Assembly (NCBI GenBank): GCA_032690845.1
Contig: CM064417.1
Location: 39,128,432-39,192,431, forward strand
Length of the DNA: 64,000 nt
From: Eleusine coracana subsp. coracana
Taxonomy: Eukaryota; Streptophyta; Magnoliopsida; Poales; Poaceae
Direction of reading: 5' to 3'
Part shown: one piece after another, positions 11,917 to 24,400 of the stretch
Numbering within the stretch: position 1 is the stretch's first letter
How the letters are laid out: each line of letters opens with the position of its first letter
Position numbers and translations under genes: made by a program
Notes under the pieces: model-generated
Told to the model about the DNA's origin: nothing
Database searches by the model: none
The model's input: only the letters and a program-made list of their open reading frames with translations

Positions 11917-11927
11917 TGCAAAGCGAC
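11856..11927. repeat. Poly(A)40 insert flanked by a 12-bp direct repeat
   Basis: TTGCAAAGCGAC occurs at 11856-11867 and again at 11916-11927. Between the copies lie AATTATC, 40 consecutive A (11875-11914) and C. Poly(A) next to a perfect direct repeat is the hallmark of target-primed reverse transcription, here with almost no body beyond the tail. Confidence 0.75.
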
Positions 11928-12299
11928 GGCACCGTCACCGTAACCGCGCCAGAAGAAACTAAAACGAGGGAAGGGGAAGAGGCAGGCACGGTTCAGGGCA
12001 AGAAGAAAGCAGCGCTGGCCTCCTCAACCAACCGCCTTCAATGTCCCCATCGTACGACCGTCCAACGATGATAAAACATGTGGCGAGATCGTACCGGTCA
12101 TTTTTTTTTCACCGTTTCCATTTTCACCCAGATTATCAGACCCACCGGCGATCTTGATCAAACGGTAAAAAAGTAACGCTAATATGTGGACTGCGTGTCT
12201 ACGCTGGGGCACTCGCAAGTCTAGAGAGGGAAATTACTGGCTAAATTGTATACATATTACTGGCTAAACAGAATGGATCTTGTTCAAGGAAAAAGAGGA

Positions 12300-12362
12300 G
12301 TTCAAACGCATGGTTTGAATCGGTGCCGCATTCCTACCAAGAGAAGAAAAACTAGTTGCATC
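12300..12362 (+). repeat. Dispersed repeat cassette, copy 2 (modules in reverse order)
   Basis: Module B (TTCAAACGCATGGTTTGAAT plus CGGT, from 12301) here precedes module A (AGAAGAAAAACTAGTTGCAT, about 12341). The copy at 6698-6746 has A before B. Confidence 0.6.
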
Positions 12363-12590
12363 CTGCTCCAATGCCGACTCAGGGTGCTCCATCCCAACTG
12401 CAGACAAGAACACGGAAATATAGTTTAGAAAAAATAGCACGAGACTACTTCGGGCACGGAAATATATTATTTGAGGTAGAAACAAGATCCAATCTCACTG
12501 GGGATGGGCGCTTTGCTTTTATCTTCCTTCAATCTCACTAGAAAAGTAAAAGTGTGCAATAATGTATATGGAAACGGTCTGATTATAAAT

Positions 12591-14104
12591 TAAAAGTGTG
12601 CAATAATGTATATGTAATGAAATTAACTGTTTTGTGTATCAAAAGTGACAACAGGCTATTTGCTAGTTTTTACATCCTGGTTTATTGGACTATTTTAGAA
12701 AAATAAGCGCAAAACTTTTTTGATCCCTTTCTTAATGGACATAGTACAAGTAAACAATGGGAAAGATGCTTTTTATGAGCGAATTCAGATAGGCATCTTG
12801 ACCAAAAACTCGCCTTTATATCTTCATCATTTTCCTTTGTTGAACGGGGTCACAAACTTTCCTTCCAAAAACTAATAGACACTGGTGAATTGTTTTTTGG
12901 TTGCAGATTGGACAGGTACTTTCTCCAATCCGTGTCAAGCATTGAGAACAGAGCAATTATTTGTGTACTATGCAAATTTCATTGAGTTCAACATGTAATA
13001 TATATTCTTTTAACAATTGTTCAACCTGTAATGGGAAACTCGTGAGTAGCATTTGCTTATTACAGAAAGGTGTTGTATTGTGTTTTCATGTGTGGAAAAC
13101 ATTTCAGGCAAGATGTGGCCATCCAAAAAATTCAATTTGGTGCTAGTATATATATAAAAAAAAGAACGAAGTTCCATTAATTTTGCAGTATAGTAACATG
13201 GGATGAATGAGTCAAAGTGAAAACATTTTTAAAAGTGATACTAACATATGTTAACCTTTTGCTTAGCTACAGTTGCAGAAATAATCATCACTTTTAATTA
13301 CCAGCTGCAAACAAGTTTACAAAATTCAAATAGCACGTTAATTTTAACACTCCAAATTATTGGATAAAGAGCATTGTTTGTGTCCTCGGTCATTGTATCA
13401 AAATGTAACATCTGTATGTTAATATAATGGTAAATTGTTTAGAGGCAACAAGTATTGCACGTGATCTGAGAACAATGTTGTGATGAAGCTTTTAAATTTT
13501 CTTGAAGCCAAATATCAGATGGTGGGTGCTAGCCCAGGTTCCTTAGTTTTGAAAATACGCAATAAAGAGAGAGGTTTAATCTTAGAATCAAGGCACCTAC
13601 GAGAACAACATTGAACAGATCAGGTTGATGTTGTTAAAAACACTTGCTAGTTGGTTTAGCACTAAACTAAAAGGAGCAACTATTAGGGTGGGTGAAGGTC
13701 AGCTCCAAAATGTTCAGTGTCCCTTACATGTTTGCACGTGAAAGCAAGCTCCAAGCTTGTGAGACTTAAGGAGCTCGCGGGACAGACTGTTGGAACTATG
13801 ACATGGTTGCTCTTTCCTCAAATAGTATGTGATGCTATTTCAAGTCCCCAAAGATGATAACTGCTTGGTTGTTCAAGATTTTTTTAAAAAAATAAGAATA
13901 ACCAATCCAGGACAACAAAGAGCTTTCTCCTTTCGTAAACTTGAATAACTAGCTGTGTGAATATGCAACATATGTGACTTCAGAAATATACAAGCTAGAA
14001 CATGACAAGACAAACTGGATGTGAAAACTAGCAAATAACCTGTTGTCACTTTTGATACACAAAACAGTTAATCTCATTACATATACATTATTGCACACTT
14101 TTAC
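12591..14104. mobile_element. Candidate non-autonomous DNA element with 88-bp inverted repeats
   Basis: The left arm 12591-12678 (starting TAAAAGTGTGCAATAATGTA) is nearly identical to the reverse complement of the right arm 14017-14104. The arms share GTGTATCAAAAGTGACAACA. A partial extra copy of the outer end lies at 12547-12571. The 1.34-kb interior is AT-rich and has no convincing ORF. No clear target-site duplication was identified, so the superfamily is open. Confidence 0.6.
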
Positions 14105-14659
14105 TTTGCAATAATTGAGTCTGAGTCCTCGGTGCGGGAGGAGAACGACGACGCACAGCAACCCGTGAGTTGATGGGGTCCACAAAATGTTTTCTCCATA
14201 TACAATGTGGTGAAAAATGTTGTCTCCAGAATACATGTGTAGGATATGTGGTCCCGCCAAAGATGTAGTTGCGCATCCAGAACACCTTGGCCACCATCGA
14301 ACGGCTGCATGTCAACCGGCACATGCCACTGACGACAAAAAATTCCTCTTTGAAGAACGAAAGCTTTGTTATTCGTCATATACAGCTTCAGTCGTTCAGC
14401 GCCATCATGAGAAGCTGCTGCCTTCTCCACACGACAGAGTCGCCTATCGCCACTACGACATGCAAAGCAGAGACAGAACTTCCATGACCTCCTTCCTACC
14501 CACTAGGTCCAATTACTTTGATGAAAAAACTAAAAAACAATCGTAAAGAAACGCTTGTGTGTGTTGAAATTTCATTGTTACTTTTCATGGCCCCTCCTAC
14601 GGTTCGTGGCTGGCTCCGCCACATGACACCGCGGTGGTGGGAGAGACGACCTGATGTGG

Positions 14660-14790
14660 CAGCGCTGGCTGTTCACGCAGCACGGTGATGGGGTGTCCAG
14701 GGAAGCAGGGTCGTCGACGTCATTAGGGGATGTAGCAAGGGTGATATCCCGGCGTTTGGGCCCATATGGGATTCTTGATCATGGATGTAC
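14660..14790 (+). pseudogene. Remnant of the C-terminus of the membrane oxidoreductase-like gene
   Basis: Degenerate sequence aligns with the 3' end of the exon at 1972-2289. GGAAGCAGGGTCGTCGACGT corresponds to the GSRDVV region. The frame then reads GDIPAFGPIWDS followed by TGA. This copy keeps the terminal Trp-Asp-Ser lost in the 2.3-kb copy, but the upstream part is out of frame. Confidence 0.5.
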
Positions 14791-14848
14791 CAGATTCGAA
14801 CTTATCTCAAGGATTATGATTAGCTACAAATCTAGCAACTCCTAGACA

Positions 14849-15384
14849 TGGCCGGTCCTGAGATTTCGGAGCCCGAGACGAACCGGTAAACTTGGGGCCT
14901 TGGTACAAACATATATTATTCTCTTTTGACATTGATGATTGTATCATCTCAACTAACTTTTATTTCAGGGGTGTTCATCAACGGTTTGATAAACCAGTAG
15001 TTAAACCATGAGGTGAACTATGGGTTATTGTTCATGATGTGTAATCATCCATAGGAGCCATTTAGTTAGCTCATCTACCGGTTTTTATTTGTGACGTTTT
15101 TCACTGTCATATACATATGTTTTGGACAATACCACTAAACTAAAAATTAACCAAAAAAAATGGAACAAAAAGGTCGTCTCTTGGCCTAAACCAAAGCTGG
15201 AGTCCATGCATGTGCATCTCTGCAATTTTCTATGATCCTAGGACGGTCTCTAGACCTAATTTGCTTTGATTTTGCCTTGAACATGGCCATGGGGTCTATA
15301 GCTATGCACATATTTAGACTTGGGCCTAGGGTGGGCACCCCTGTTGCCCACCTCCCCCTCCCCCCCCCCCCCCCAGGGCCGGCC
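14849..15384. mobile_element. Possible hAT-like non-autonomous element
   Basis: The left end GGCCGGTCCTGAGATTTCGG and the right end CAGGGCCGGCCT (15373-15384) are partly inverted copies with the GGCCGGyCCTG wording of grass hAT-like elements. A run of 15 C (15360-15374) adjoins the right end. No transposase ORF is seen and the target-site duplication is unclear. Confidence 0.4.
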
Positions 15385-15984
15385 TATTGCGAGCGACAGT
15401 GTGGTTTTGAAAAATCTGAAGTTAGACAAAGCGGTACACCATCCAGTTGTACATATATTTTTGTGTTTATTCATTATAAAATGCTTGCTAATTTACTATA
15501 TCGTCAAGTGTATCTGCTATTACTGTCAGGATTTACATAACCGGTAATAACTCATCAGTTAACCGAGTTAACTAGGAAATCGGTTCAGACTAGTTAGTGA
15601 AAACAGCCAAAGAAAACTAAACTTAGGACTGTAGCAATTTAATTAATCAGTCTGTTTTCCAATTAACCAGCCGGTTTTTTATCGACTCGAGCCGGCCGGG
15701 TGCAACGGTTATATGAACAATGATTGCCACTACCAAAAAAGAAACAAGCTCCAACAAATATATTTTCGATTGTTGGCCTCCAAGAAAAAGCCATCAAGCT
15801 ACAAATTTCAATCGATGATCAAGACAGTAATGTTTTCAGAAAATGATAGAGAGGGTAAATACATGCTTAGTGGCACAAACAAGATCGTTTGCACAACGTT
15901 CATTTTTTTTCTCACCTCCTGTATCACTCAAGAAAAGCCGAACTCTGGAGTCTGAACCTTGCATCACCACCGCATCAGACCAAG

Positions 15985-17557
15985 ATGGCGACATCCGCAG
16001 CGCCACCACTCCCCATCAGCCTCTGCCCATCCACCAAACCAAGAACCGCACCAATCTGGTCCTACTCCCGGTCATCTCATTCCCGCCTCCACCTCCGAGT
16101 CCGATCCCCTAAGCTCGCGAACCCAGCGGCGGCGCCTGGGTCCTCGTCGATGGAGGCGGCCCAGCCCCAGACGCGCGACGGCCAGGGATGGGGAGAGGAG
16201 GCGAAGGCAGACGCGGCCATGACGCTGCTGTTCGTGGAGATGGGCGTCGGCTACGACCAGCACGGCCAGGACATCACCGCCGCCGCCGTGCGCGCCTGCA
16301 AGGACGCCATCTCCTCCAACTCCATCCCTGCCTTCCGCCGCGGTACGGGAAGAAAATCGATTTCCCCTATCTCTCTCGGGCATTCCGCCGAACAATTTTC
16401 GGATGCCACGAGCTGCAAGTTCTTGCCTGCTCCTTGCAATACGGCGCATGACATATGCTCTTCAAGTGTTCGTGGACTGAGTTTTTTTGGGTGTTGACTG
16501 CGCGTGCAGGGGCCATACCTGGGGTGAACAGTGACCAGATGAAGCTGCAGATCAAGCTCGGTGTGCCAAGGCCCACGCAGCACCTGCTGGACGCTGAGCG
16601 AGTCAAGGCCGTCTTTCCCTAGTGAGCATCCCCTCTGCCGTTTCCTCTCCATGCCTGTGAAAACCTCGAACTTTGAATTGCTGAATCCAAGCCAACGTTT
16701 AGGTTCATGGAATTTTCATGGTGACTAGGTCGATGCTCGTCTTTTCATTTGAATGGAGTATACATGTTGCTGAGCATGCATGATGCATATCGTATAGTAG
16801 GCGCTTAGAAAAATAAGTATAGCGCTCTTCATTTGCAACCTCGCGTGGTGCATGGCTTGACATAATCATAGAGAAAACACATTGCAAACAATCGTGGACT
16901 GTGACACTAGGCCAAGATGTTTGTTTCTGAAATTTGTCATCAGGAACTCTGCTCAGTGACCAGCACAAGGAAAATATTTATCATGTCGATGCTCATTTAT
17001 GCCATTCTAAAGTGATAAGATCAATGATGGAGTAATGTTGGAGTTGGAGTTGGTAGGCTCCTTTCTTTCAAAATGAACATGCCTATTATTTGCAGAAACT
17101 CGGCAATAGTATGAATGATTGATAAATGTAAAAGAAACCTCGAGTTCGTGACCAAAATCAAGTATTGTGGCATGGACGCAAGTGCTTGGTTGTACAAACT
17201 ATGTCCCTGCTTGGTTCTACATTCGCAAGTTACTGGGGTTTGATTAAAATATTGTTAATTATTAAAGATCTCTTTACACTGCAAAAGCGAAGGAGGTGCT
17301 GAGATCAAGCTTGGACAATTCATGATTTAAATATACTAGTAAAATGTGGATTGCAGTATCCTTATTGTTTGCATCTTGGTTCATATCACTTATGTTGTAG
17401 CATCTTATGTCATTTTCTTGTTCGCAGTGGGAAGATTATTAGCTTTGAGGTCGTCGACGGTGGCATGATTTGTTCGAGCGGTGTATGCCTAGAAGCAATG
17501 GGGGATAAAAACGACGACTGCTACATTGCCAATGCTGCTGTTTATGTTGGTTACTAA
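15985..17557 (+). CDS. Lin0512-family protein (conserved hypothetical), 3 exons, 199 aa
   Basis: The coding exons are 15985-16342, 16510-16621 and 17428-17557. The junctions are CGCG|gtacgg, gtgcag|GGGC, CCTA|gtgagc and tcgcag|TGGG, and the total is 600 nt including TAA. Residues 1 to about 70 are rich in Ser, Pro and Arg with few acids, fitting a plastid or mitochondrial transit peptide. A second Met at residue 56 could start a cytosolic form. The conserved domain runs from about residue 78: LLFVEMGVGYDQHGQD, then SSNSIPAFRRGAIPGV, ending SFEVVDGGMICSSG and DDCYIANAAVYVGY. This is the small Lin0512 (TIGR02058/PF09585) family shared by bacteria and plants, whose biochemical role is not established. 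All family blocks are present, so the gene looks functional. It is convergent with the CofD-like gene. Confidence 0.9.
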
Positions 17558-17974
17558 TGTTATTCTAGAAGAACTGTCCTCTCTTGGAACTTGGAAGATA
17601 GTAGTGAACCTGATAAAGACAATAACGCAATAAGCATAAAATGTTCAGGACACCGGAGTATGTGTTTGCCAAATTCTCGGTTTTCTTTTTGTCTTGAAAT
17701 CGTCAGTTTCTTACAGTCCAAATGTACTATTTGTTTAACTGTTCAGAGCACGTTGAATAGACGAATTACTTGGGAATGACATGTTGGTTTCTGATTCTGT
17801 AACTGTAGCTATTGATAGTGAGTAATTTGCAAAGGTTGATATGCACATCACCATTCAGCAGTATCCATGGGTTCAAAGGAAAATAAACTGCAACACATCT
17901 TTTAGTTTTCAGTTAACCATGCTATGCCATTCAAAATTGTAATATTAATGCTAGCTGAAATAGGAAGAGAGGGC

Positions 17975-18236
17975 GTGATTGGTTGGCTAGTTTTGCTGCA
18001 GCAGCGCAGGCTGCCTGGCTCTCATGATGCAAAGAGCGCCTCTGAGCCTGGCTCCGTGGGTGCAGGAAAAGTGGGTGCAGAAAAAATGGGCGTATCTAGC
18101 GCGGGCTCAACGAACGAGTGCTCGAGTGCGTTGAAATAGGCTAGCGGTAGTCTCAGATGCAAGCAACCAATCAACTGCTCTCTTTATCCTGGTCTCTTTA
18201 TCCTGGTTGGTTGGAACGAAGGTTAGCAACCAATCA
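17975..18236. mobile_element. Possible MITE with GATTGGTTG / CAACCAATC ends
   Basis: GATTGGTTGGCTAGTTTTGC near 17977 and GCAACCAATCAAACTAG near 18226 are short inverted ends around about 260 bp of sequence unlike its surroundings. A second CAACCAATC lies at about 18168. The ends are degenerate and no duplication is certain. Confidence 0.3.
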
Positions 18237-18418
18237 AACTAGTTTTGCATGCAATGGGTCTGGCTCACCGTGGCCTGGTTACTTGATGCGAGCCAGGTTG
18301 AGGAGAGAAGAGAATCAATTACGCTCTAAATGGATGTACATAAACAGTAGAATGACTGGCTATTGTAGCCTAACAATTTGAACCTCCTTTGGCGAGAAAA
18401 ACAAAAGAACCTGGAAAT

Positions 18419-21400
18419 TCAACTCGTTATTTTTACATTTTCTATTTGATGGGGGAGACGTATATGCACGGGTTCAGATATCAGACTGGTCAGAGCTTGG
18501 ATTAACGACCAGGGATCAAATATGACACCCACCTTTGGGTCATGTATAGACGCCACGGTTACCTGCAATATGCAGTCAAATCAAAACAATTTAGCAGCAC
18601 AAGCAATAGAATAGAAGCGTTTAGTATAGGAATCAAAACTTCAAAGATTTGGATCATCACAGCAAAAAGCAAAACATACTACTAACTGCTAGCTGGTGCA
18701 GAGCTTAGTTAAGATCCAGCACTACAGACAATAGAACAGAGATACGTACCACATGAAAGATGCCTTGAGAAGCTAGATTTTCAACATCTAAAGGGATTTG
18801 GCCTCCTTCAGGAACCAATATAGCATTTACGTAGTCATTTGGCTGGGCATAATGGAAAATAAACCATCAAAGGGAAAATCTTGAAGAGAAAAAGAAAATA
18901 CATCCACGTTCTTAAAATTGTCATGTGAAATTTGGACCAAGCAACAGCTGGCTGTCAAATAACTCCTAGCAAATTATGCATTCATCATTATTCCAGTGGT
19001 TTTTTACAGTAATATAAAACAAACTTACGTGATTCTTTAGCCTTTTGTGAGGATCTCCATATGTCCGGTTTAGAGAGTCAGTGATTGCAGTGACAAAACC
19101 AGAAGCAGATAGTCCAGCAGTCTCTCTGTCGTGTGACCCATTTAAAATAAGTACCTAGCCAGAAAAACATTTTTATTGAAACCATAAACAGGCGGAAGTA
19201 CTAAGAATTGCAGGAATGAGAGGTCAAGCAACGAAACAAATTCTGCATGCCCTACTTTTCACTTGTCAAAACAGAAGAAAAATCTAGAGCCGACATGTGA
19301 ATAGACCATAATGTATACCTAAAGTAACTATCAAGCCCTTCAATGTCACTTCGATGCATCTTTTTAATCAAACGTGAGTCAAAAAACACTATTTTAGAGG
19401 GTACATTAAACTGAGGACAAATGGAATCAAAAGACAGCTATAATAAAGCATGAATAACTGATGTATAATCTGGTTTCTCAGCATAGTTACCTTGGGAATG
19501 GCCCTTGATGCTATAGTCTCACCAATGCCACGCAATACCTGCATAAGATGTAATGTCAGAAGAGATGTTTATGCCATAACAAAAAAAGAAAAAGAGTAAG
19601 AAGTTTAAAACCATTGTTATTCAGAATGTGCAAGACAGGTCAGCCTGCAGTAAGTCTTACAAATTCCATTCGAATTCGAGTTAACAGATGGGTTAGGCCC
19701 TGTTTGTTTGCACTACTGCGAGATTCTGCTTCTACAATCCCTAGTGCAAACAAACAGGACAGATTTTGCCCCAGATTCCACAATCCGACCTCCCCAAAAT
19801 CCAGAATCTCATAATCCACTCTCTCCCAGCTTTTGCCTCACTTTAGTTCAGGTTGCATTAAATGCAGTCCATAATCTCACAATCTACCTGTTTGTATCAG
19901 CTTTTGGATCACCGTTTTTCACAATCGAACTTTTTCATAGCTTCTCATAACCCCTAGTGCAAACAAACAGGCCCTTGTCGAAGCACTTCAGTGGAGCAAC
20001 ATTTGAATCCTAACTACTTGTTTAACATTTCTCCTACTGTTAACCAAGTTAAGACACTTTATCAAGCCACACAATACTATATATTAGCCAGATCTGTTGC
20101 TTGATCAGAGAAAACACGTGTTATGTTAGTACAATTGGTCAGATTCCCGAACTCTCATCTTTTTTTAAAAAAAATGTTTTATTGAAGAGCTCTCAATCAT
20201 TTTAAGCTAGAACACATGCCTATGAGTCAGTACAAAACTACAAGATAGTTTATAGTTTATCACTATGACACAAATCAAACAACAGTTATGAGTACAAAAG
20301 AGTCAAGACAAGAAATGCATACAAATAAATATAAACAAACTTGAAAGCAGTATCATTACCAGTGATGGACATAAAGACGTAAAGAGAGAACCCATAGCAT
20401 AGACAACACAGTCCACCTTACTTAATTGCTCCAAAACTGTATGGTTAACTTTAGGGAAAACCTACCATGCAAGTACAAGAGAACAAAATCAGTAACACTA
20501 GCAGATTTAAGTGTAGTTTCCAGAATATCAATATTGGATGTTAGTGAGCCATTACTGACTTGATGAAATGTATTTATATCGAAGACAAAAGAAAATAAAT
20601 ATACAGTGTATGGACAAATGCATCAAGATAAAGAGGTTGGCATACATGCCAGTTGTTCTTTCCAAGGATAAATACGTCAAAAGACATCCAAAAGCAAATA
20701 TATGTCAAAGTACAGTTGGAAACTGATACTAAATAGGGTTGCTCCATAAGCTGGCACAATAGATGAATATATCACAATATGTTGCCATTAAATTTTCATA
20801 ATTATGTGGATTAGGAAGACATGTGAATTCATCAGGTGGCATATTGGGTTTATTGTGTAAAAATGGGATTCAGAAAAATTATAGGTCAAAAACATTTAAG
20901 AATTCCTTACTTACTCCCTCCGGATTTTTGTTCTTGACGTTCAGACCAAAAAGTTAGTTCATATTTGCACTATTTGTCCTGTCTGAACATCAACAAAAAA
21001 AATTTGGAGGGAGTACTTCTGCATTCATAATACTCTTGCACGGAATGGTAAGTGTCTAACAAGTCGTAAATGAGTACCAAGTACCAACCTCATGAAGCAG
21101 GTTGCTACCTTCGCTTGACATGTAGAACACACGTTTGATCCTTGAAGGAAGTGCAGTACACGAATTACAATCCTTTTCAAACCAGAAGAGGAAAGAATGC
21201 GAAAAGGCAGTTAGACATTAACAAACAAAAATTTTAAAAAAATCAACAATGATGCATATTGCACAGACTGAATGTCATCAAGAAAGAAGTTGAATGCAAA
21301 AGAACCAGTTAGACATTAATAAAGACAGACTGAAATCCATGAAAATGTATATTTCATAGATTGAATGCCATCAGCAAAGATATTATAGGTCTGAAACAAG

Positions 21401-24400
21401 TAGTAGCAATCAACAACACAGCAACAGCTCAGTCTCAGAACTCACGCTTAGAGATTCACTGGTTCAAGTAATGAAGGCTTTCTGTTGAGGTTAAGATAAC
21501 TACCAAATGCTGAAACCAAACTTGTGTGTGATGGTGAAACTTATTAAGCCAAATATACTAACAGAATTAATAAGATACACAACAAGATGAAGCATTTTTG
21601 GATGCTCTTTTTTATCCCTCCATGTTTTAAAATTGAAGTGTCCACATGAAACTTCATTGTGCCCGTCATTAGATTGTCAAGATCCGAAATATTTCCTTGA
21701 ATTATTTCCCTTGATCAATTTTAAATGACCAGGACATGGAGCGTACACTTTTAACATCAGAACTTGAGCTTGCTACACTCTCAAGGGGAAAAAATGGAAA
21801 ATGAGCTTGTGACTTAACAAGACATTTATGCCCAGATAATGACCATTACCACATCTTGTCTAGTCTCTACAAGGTATCAACTTCAACCAATGATGCTACA
21901 ATACATTTCAATTGTATGAAAAAAAAACAAATGATTTCTTGCATGATTTGTCATGAAAAATCAGTGGCTCTACCAAAGACGTTACTATTGTATGAGGTGA
22001 TGCAAGCTTAAAGGGCTAGGTAAGTTAAGATCAATGATAATAGATACATCCCCTTTTCTGAAATAAAAAAGATCAAAAAATATATGGAAAAGGATAAAAA
22101 AATGCCTAGGCCTAATCACAGGTATCAGTCTATCACACGGACTCAAAAAAATAGCTGCTATCAACAGTATGAAGATTGAAATAGCATATATTGAAGTACC
22201 TTGTTTACAACTTCAGGACGTCCATTGCTTGGATGTGATATTTCATTTTGGCCGCGAATGATAGTTCCATCCTGAAAATGGAAACTTTTCTCTCTAAAAA
22301 AGAAAAAGGAAAATTCATATATGTGTAGTTGCAAAGGAATTAACATGTTTATTTATGGCATTATAATCAGTGGATAGGTGTACTTATAGAACTTTGCAAA
22401 CATAGAAAATCTTGAATAATGTGTAAACTTATAAGATCGTAAATTACAGAAAGCCTAACAAAAACTTCTTGACAATCATCAAAAAGGAAGGACAGACCCA
22501 GTAAGCTCCCATGCTAGGTAGGGTCTGGGGAAGGATTATATGAGGCAAGCCTTACCCCTGCAATAAATTGCAGAGAGGTTGCATCAAACCCAGGACCTCT
22601 TGGCACAAGTGGGGTGACTTAACCACTGCGCCAGACCAAAATGAAATCATCAAAAAGGAAGGATTCAAAAAAAAGGTGAAGAAAAAATTAACATTCCAAG
22701 GAAGCAAGTGATAAGTAGCAACTAGAAATGTACTATTGCAACTTGTATTGGATGAGCAAAAATTGGTAAGTGGAGTTACCCATAGTTCACATCCCAGAGT
22801 AAATCTGTCATTTGTGGATATAACAGGAAGCACAAGACTTTCTGCAGGGATTTGTGATACGCGTGAAAACAGAAATATTGCAGCATCCAAAGACTGGAAG
22901 AATATTCGTGCCCCAGCAAAAAAGAAATTCCCAATGCTGCATGAACAAACAAATCTCCAGTTAGGTTAACTGAAATGCATTAAATATGGGAGTATTGATG
23001 ACTTGATCTCAGGGTCATTCACTTTGCAAAAAGTAACATTACGGAAATAGAACAGTATGTGCCATCATACATAATTGGATACAGCAAAAAAAAAACATAT
23101 GCCAAAAATAGTCTAAAGACCAAGAGCAATAGAATTTGCATGAATATGACCTATTGCAAATTTCACCTTAGAAAAATCACCTGCCATTGGTGAAGCAAAA
23201 CATGTCAGCTGACCGCCGTAGGATCTGCACACCAGAAGTTAGAGCTATTAGTATGTACCATAAAGACAAAAAGGGATGTGTTGTTTAATCACCAGCTTAT
23301 GGGTTGGGATTTTCACGCAAATAATATATGGTACCCAAAAACGAGAGAAACAGACCTCATTGTGAAAGTAAACCAGAAATGCCCGAATTGTTTCTCTATA
23401 TGGACGAGAGACTCCATCCCATAAAGTGTGGTCACCTTCTACAATCTGGTGCCTATAAATTCAACATTTTAATAGCTGATCATAAGAAGAGATTAATTGT
23501 CCAGTTAGACAGAAACTGAAAAACAAATAACTTGCAAAAGAGGGACCAATTGCTACCACTCCAGCTTTGCTTCTGAAGGATCAAGAGGCAAGCGATGTCC
23601 AAGCAATCTCCGAACAGAAAGAGCTTCTGAAGTGCTTTCATCTGACAGTCTTAAACATCTTGATCTTATGTCTCCCACAGCAGGTCCTCCTATAATACAG
23701 AGGCTACATTCATCAAAAGTAATAGGCAAGCAAATGCTGTGGTATGAAACAATGGCCTACCAAGCACGCGCACAATCTCAGCTGTGCTTCCACCATCATC
23801 AGAAACAGGGAGAACATGAGCAACTCGAGTAGTGACCTTCTTCAGCTCTTCAACGACACCATTAAATGCCGTCCCACCTAAATCAAATTCCGAAATTCAG
23901 GATGACAATGTCTTAAAACTAAACAGAAAAAATATGACAGAATTGGAAAACTTAAATGACAGACATGGTAGAGAATGGTGCTTCACAATTTAAGTCTGCA
24001 ATATTTTGAGGAATTAAGTTGATAGTACAATGTGTATGCACCTCATTCCTTGACCTGATGCAGTTATAAAGTGGCAATCTATTTACAATAGATTAACCTT
24101 CTGTGGCGTGGCAACGAGAATAAAATGAAATGCCATATGTTGTTTTCAGTTCTCATTAATAAACCACACCAGCTACAAACCATCCACTAAAAAGGACCAT
24201 ATTATTACTTAGAAAATGGTAATGAGCACTAATGTTTTATAGATAACATGCTGCTTAGTCTTCTGTCATACTGTCTAGTCGTCTGATAGAAACGGCAGTG
24301 TTGCATTGTCAAAGATAATAGGATGCACCCAATCATCATAATGTAAGGGCCTGAAATCTCGTACAGAATCAGTTAACCTCGGACTGAAATGCATCAATCA

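Noticed and set aside
16072..16652. Minus-strand ORFs opposite the Lin0512-family gene
   Set aside because: Shadows of GC-rich coding exons; the + strand has conserved motifs and matching splice sites.
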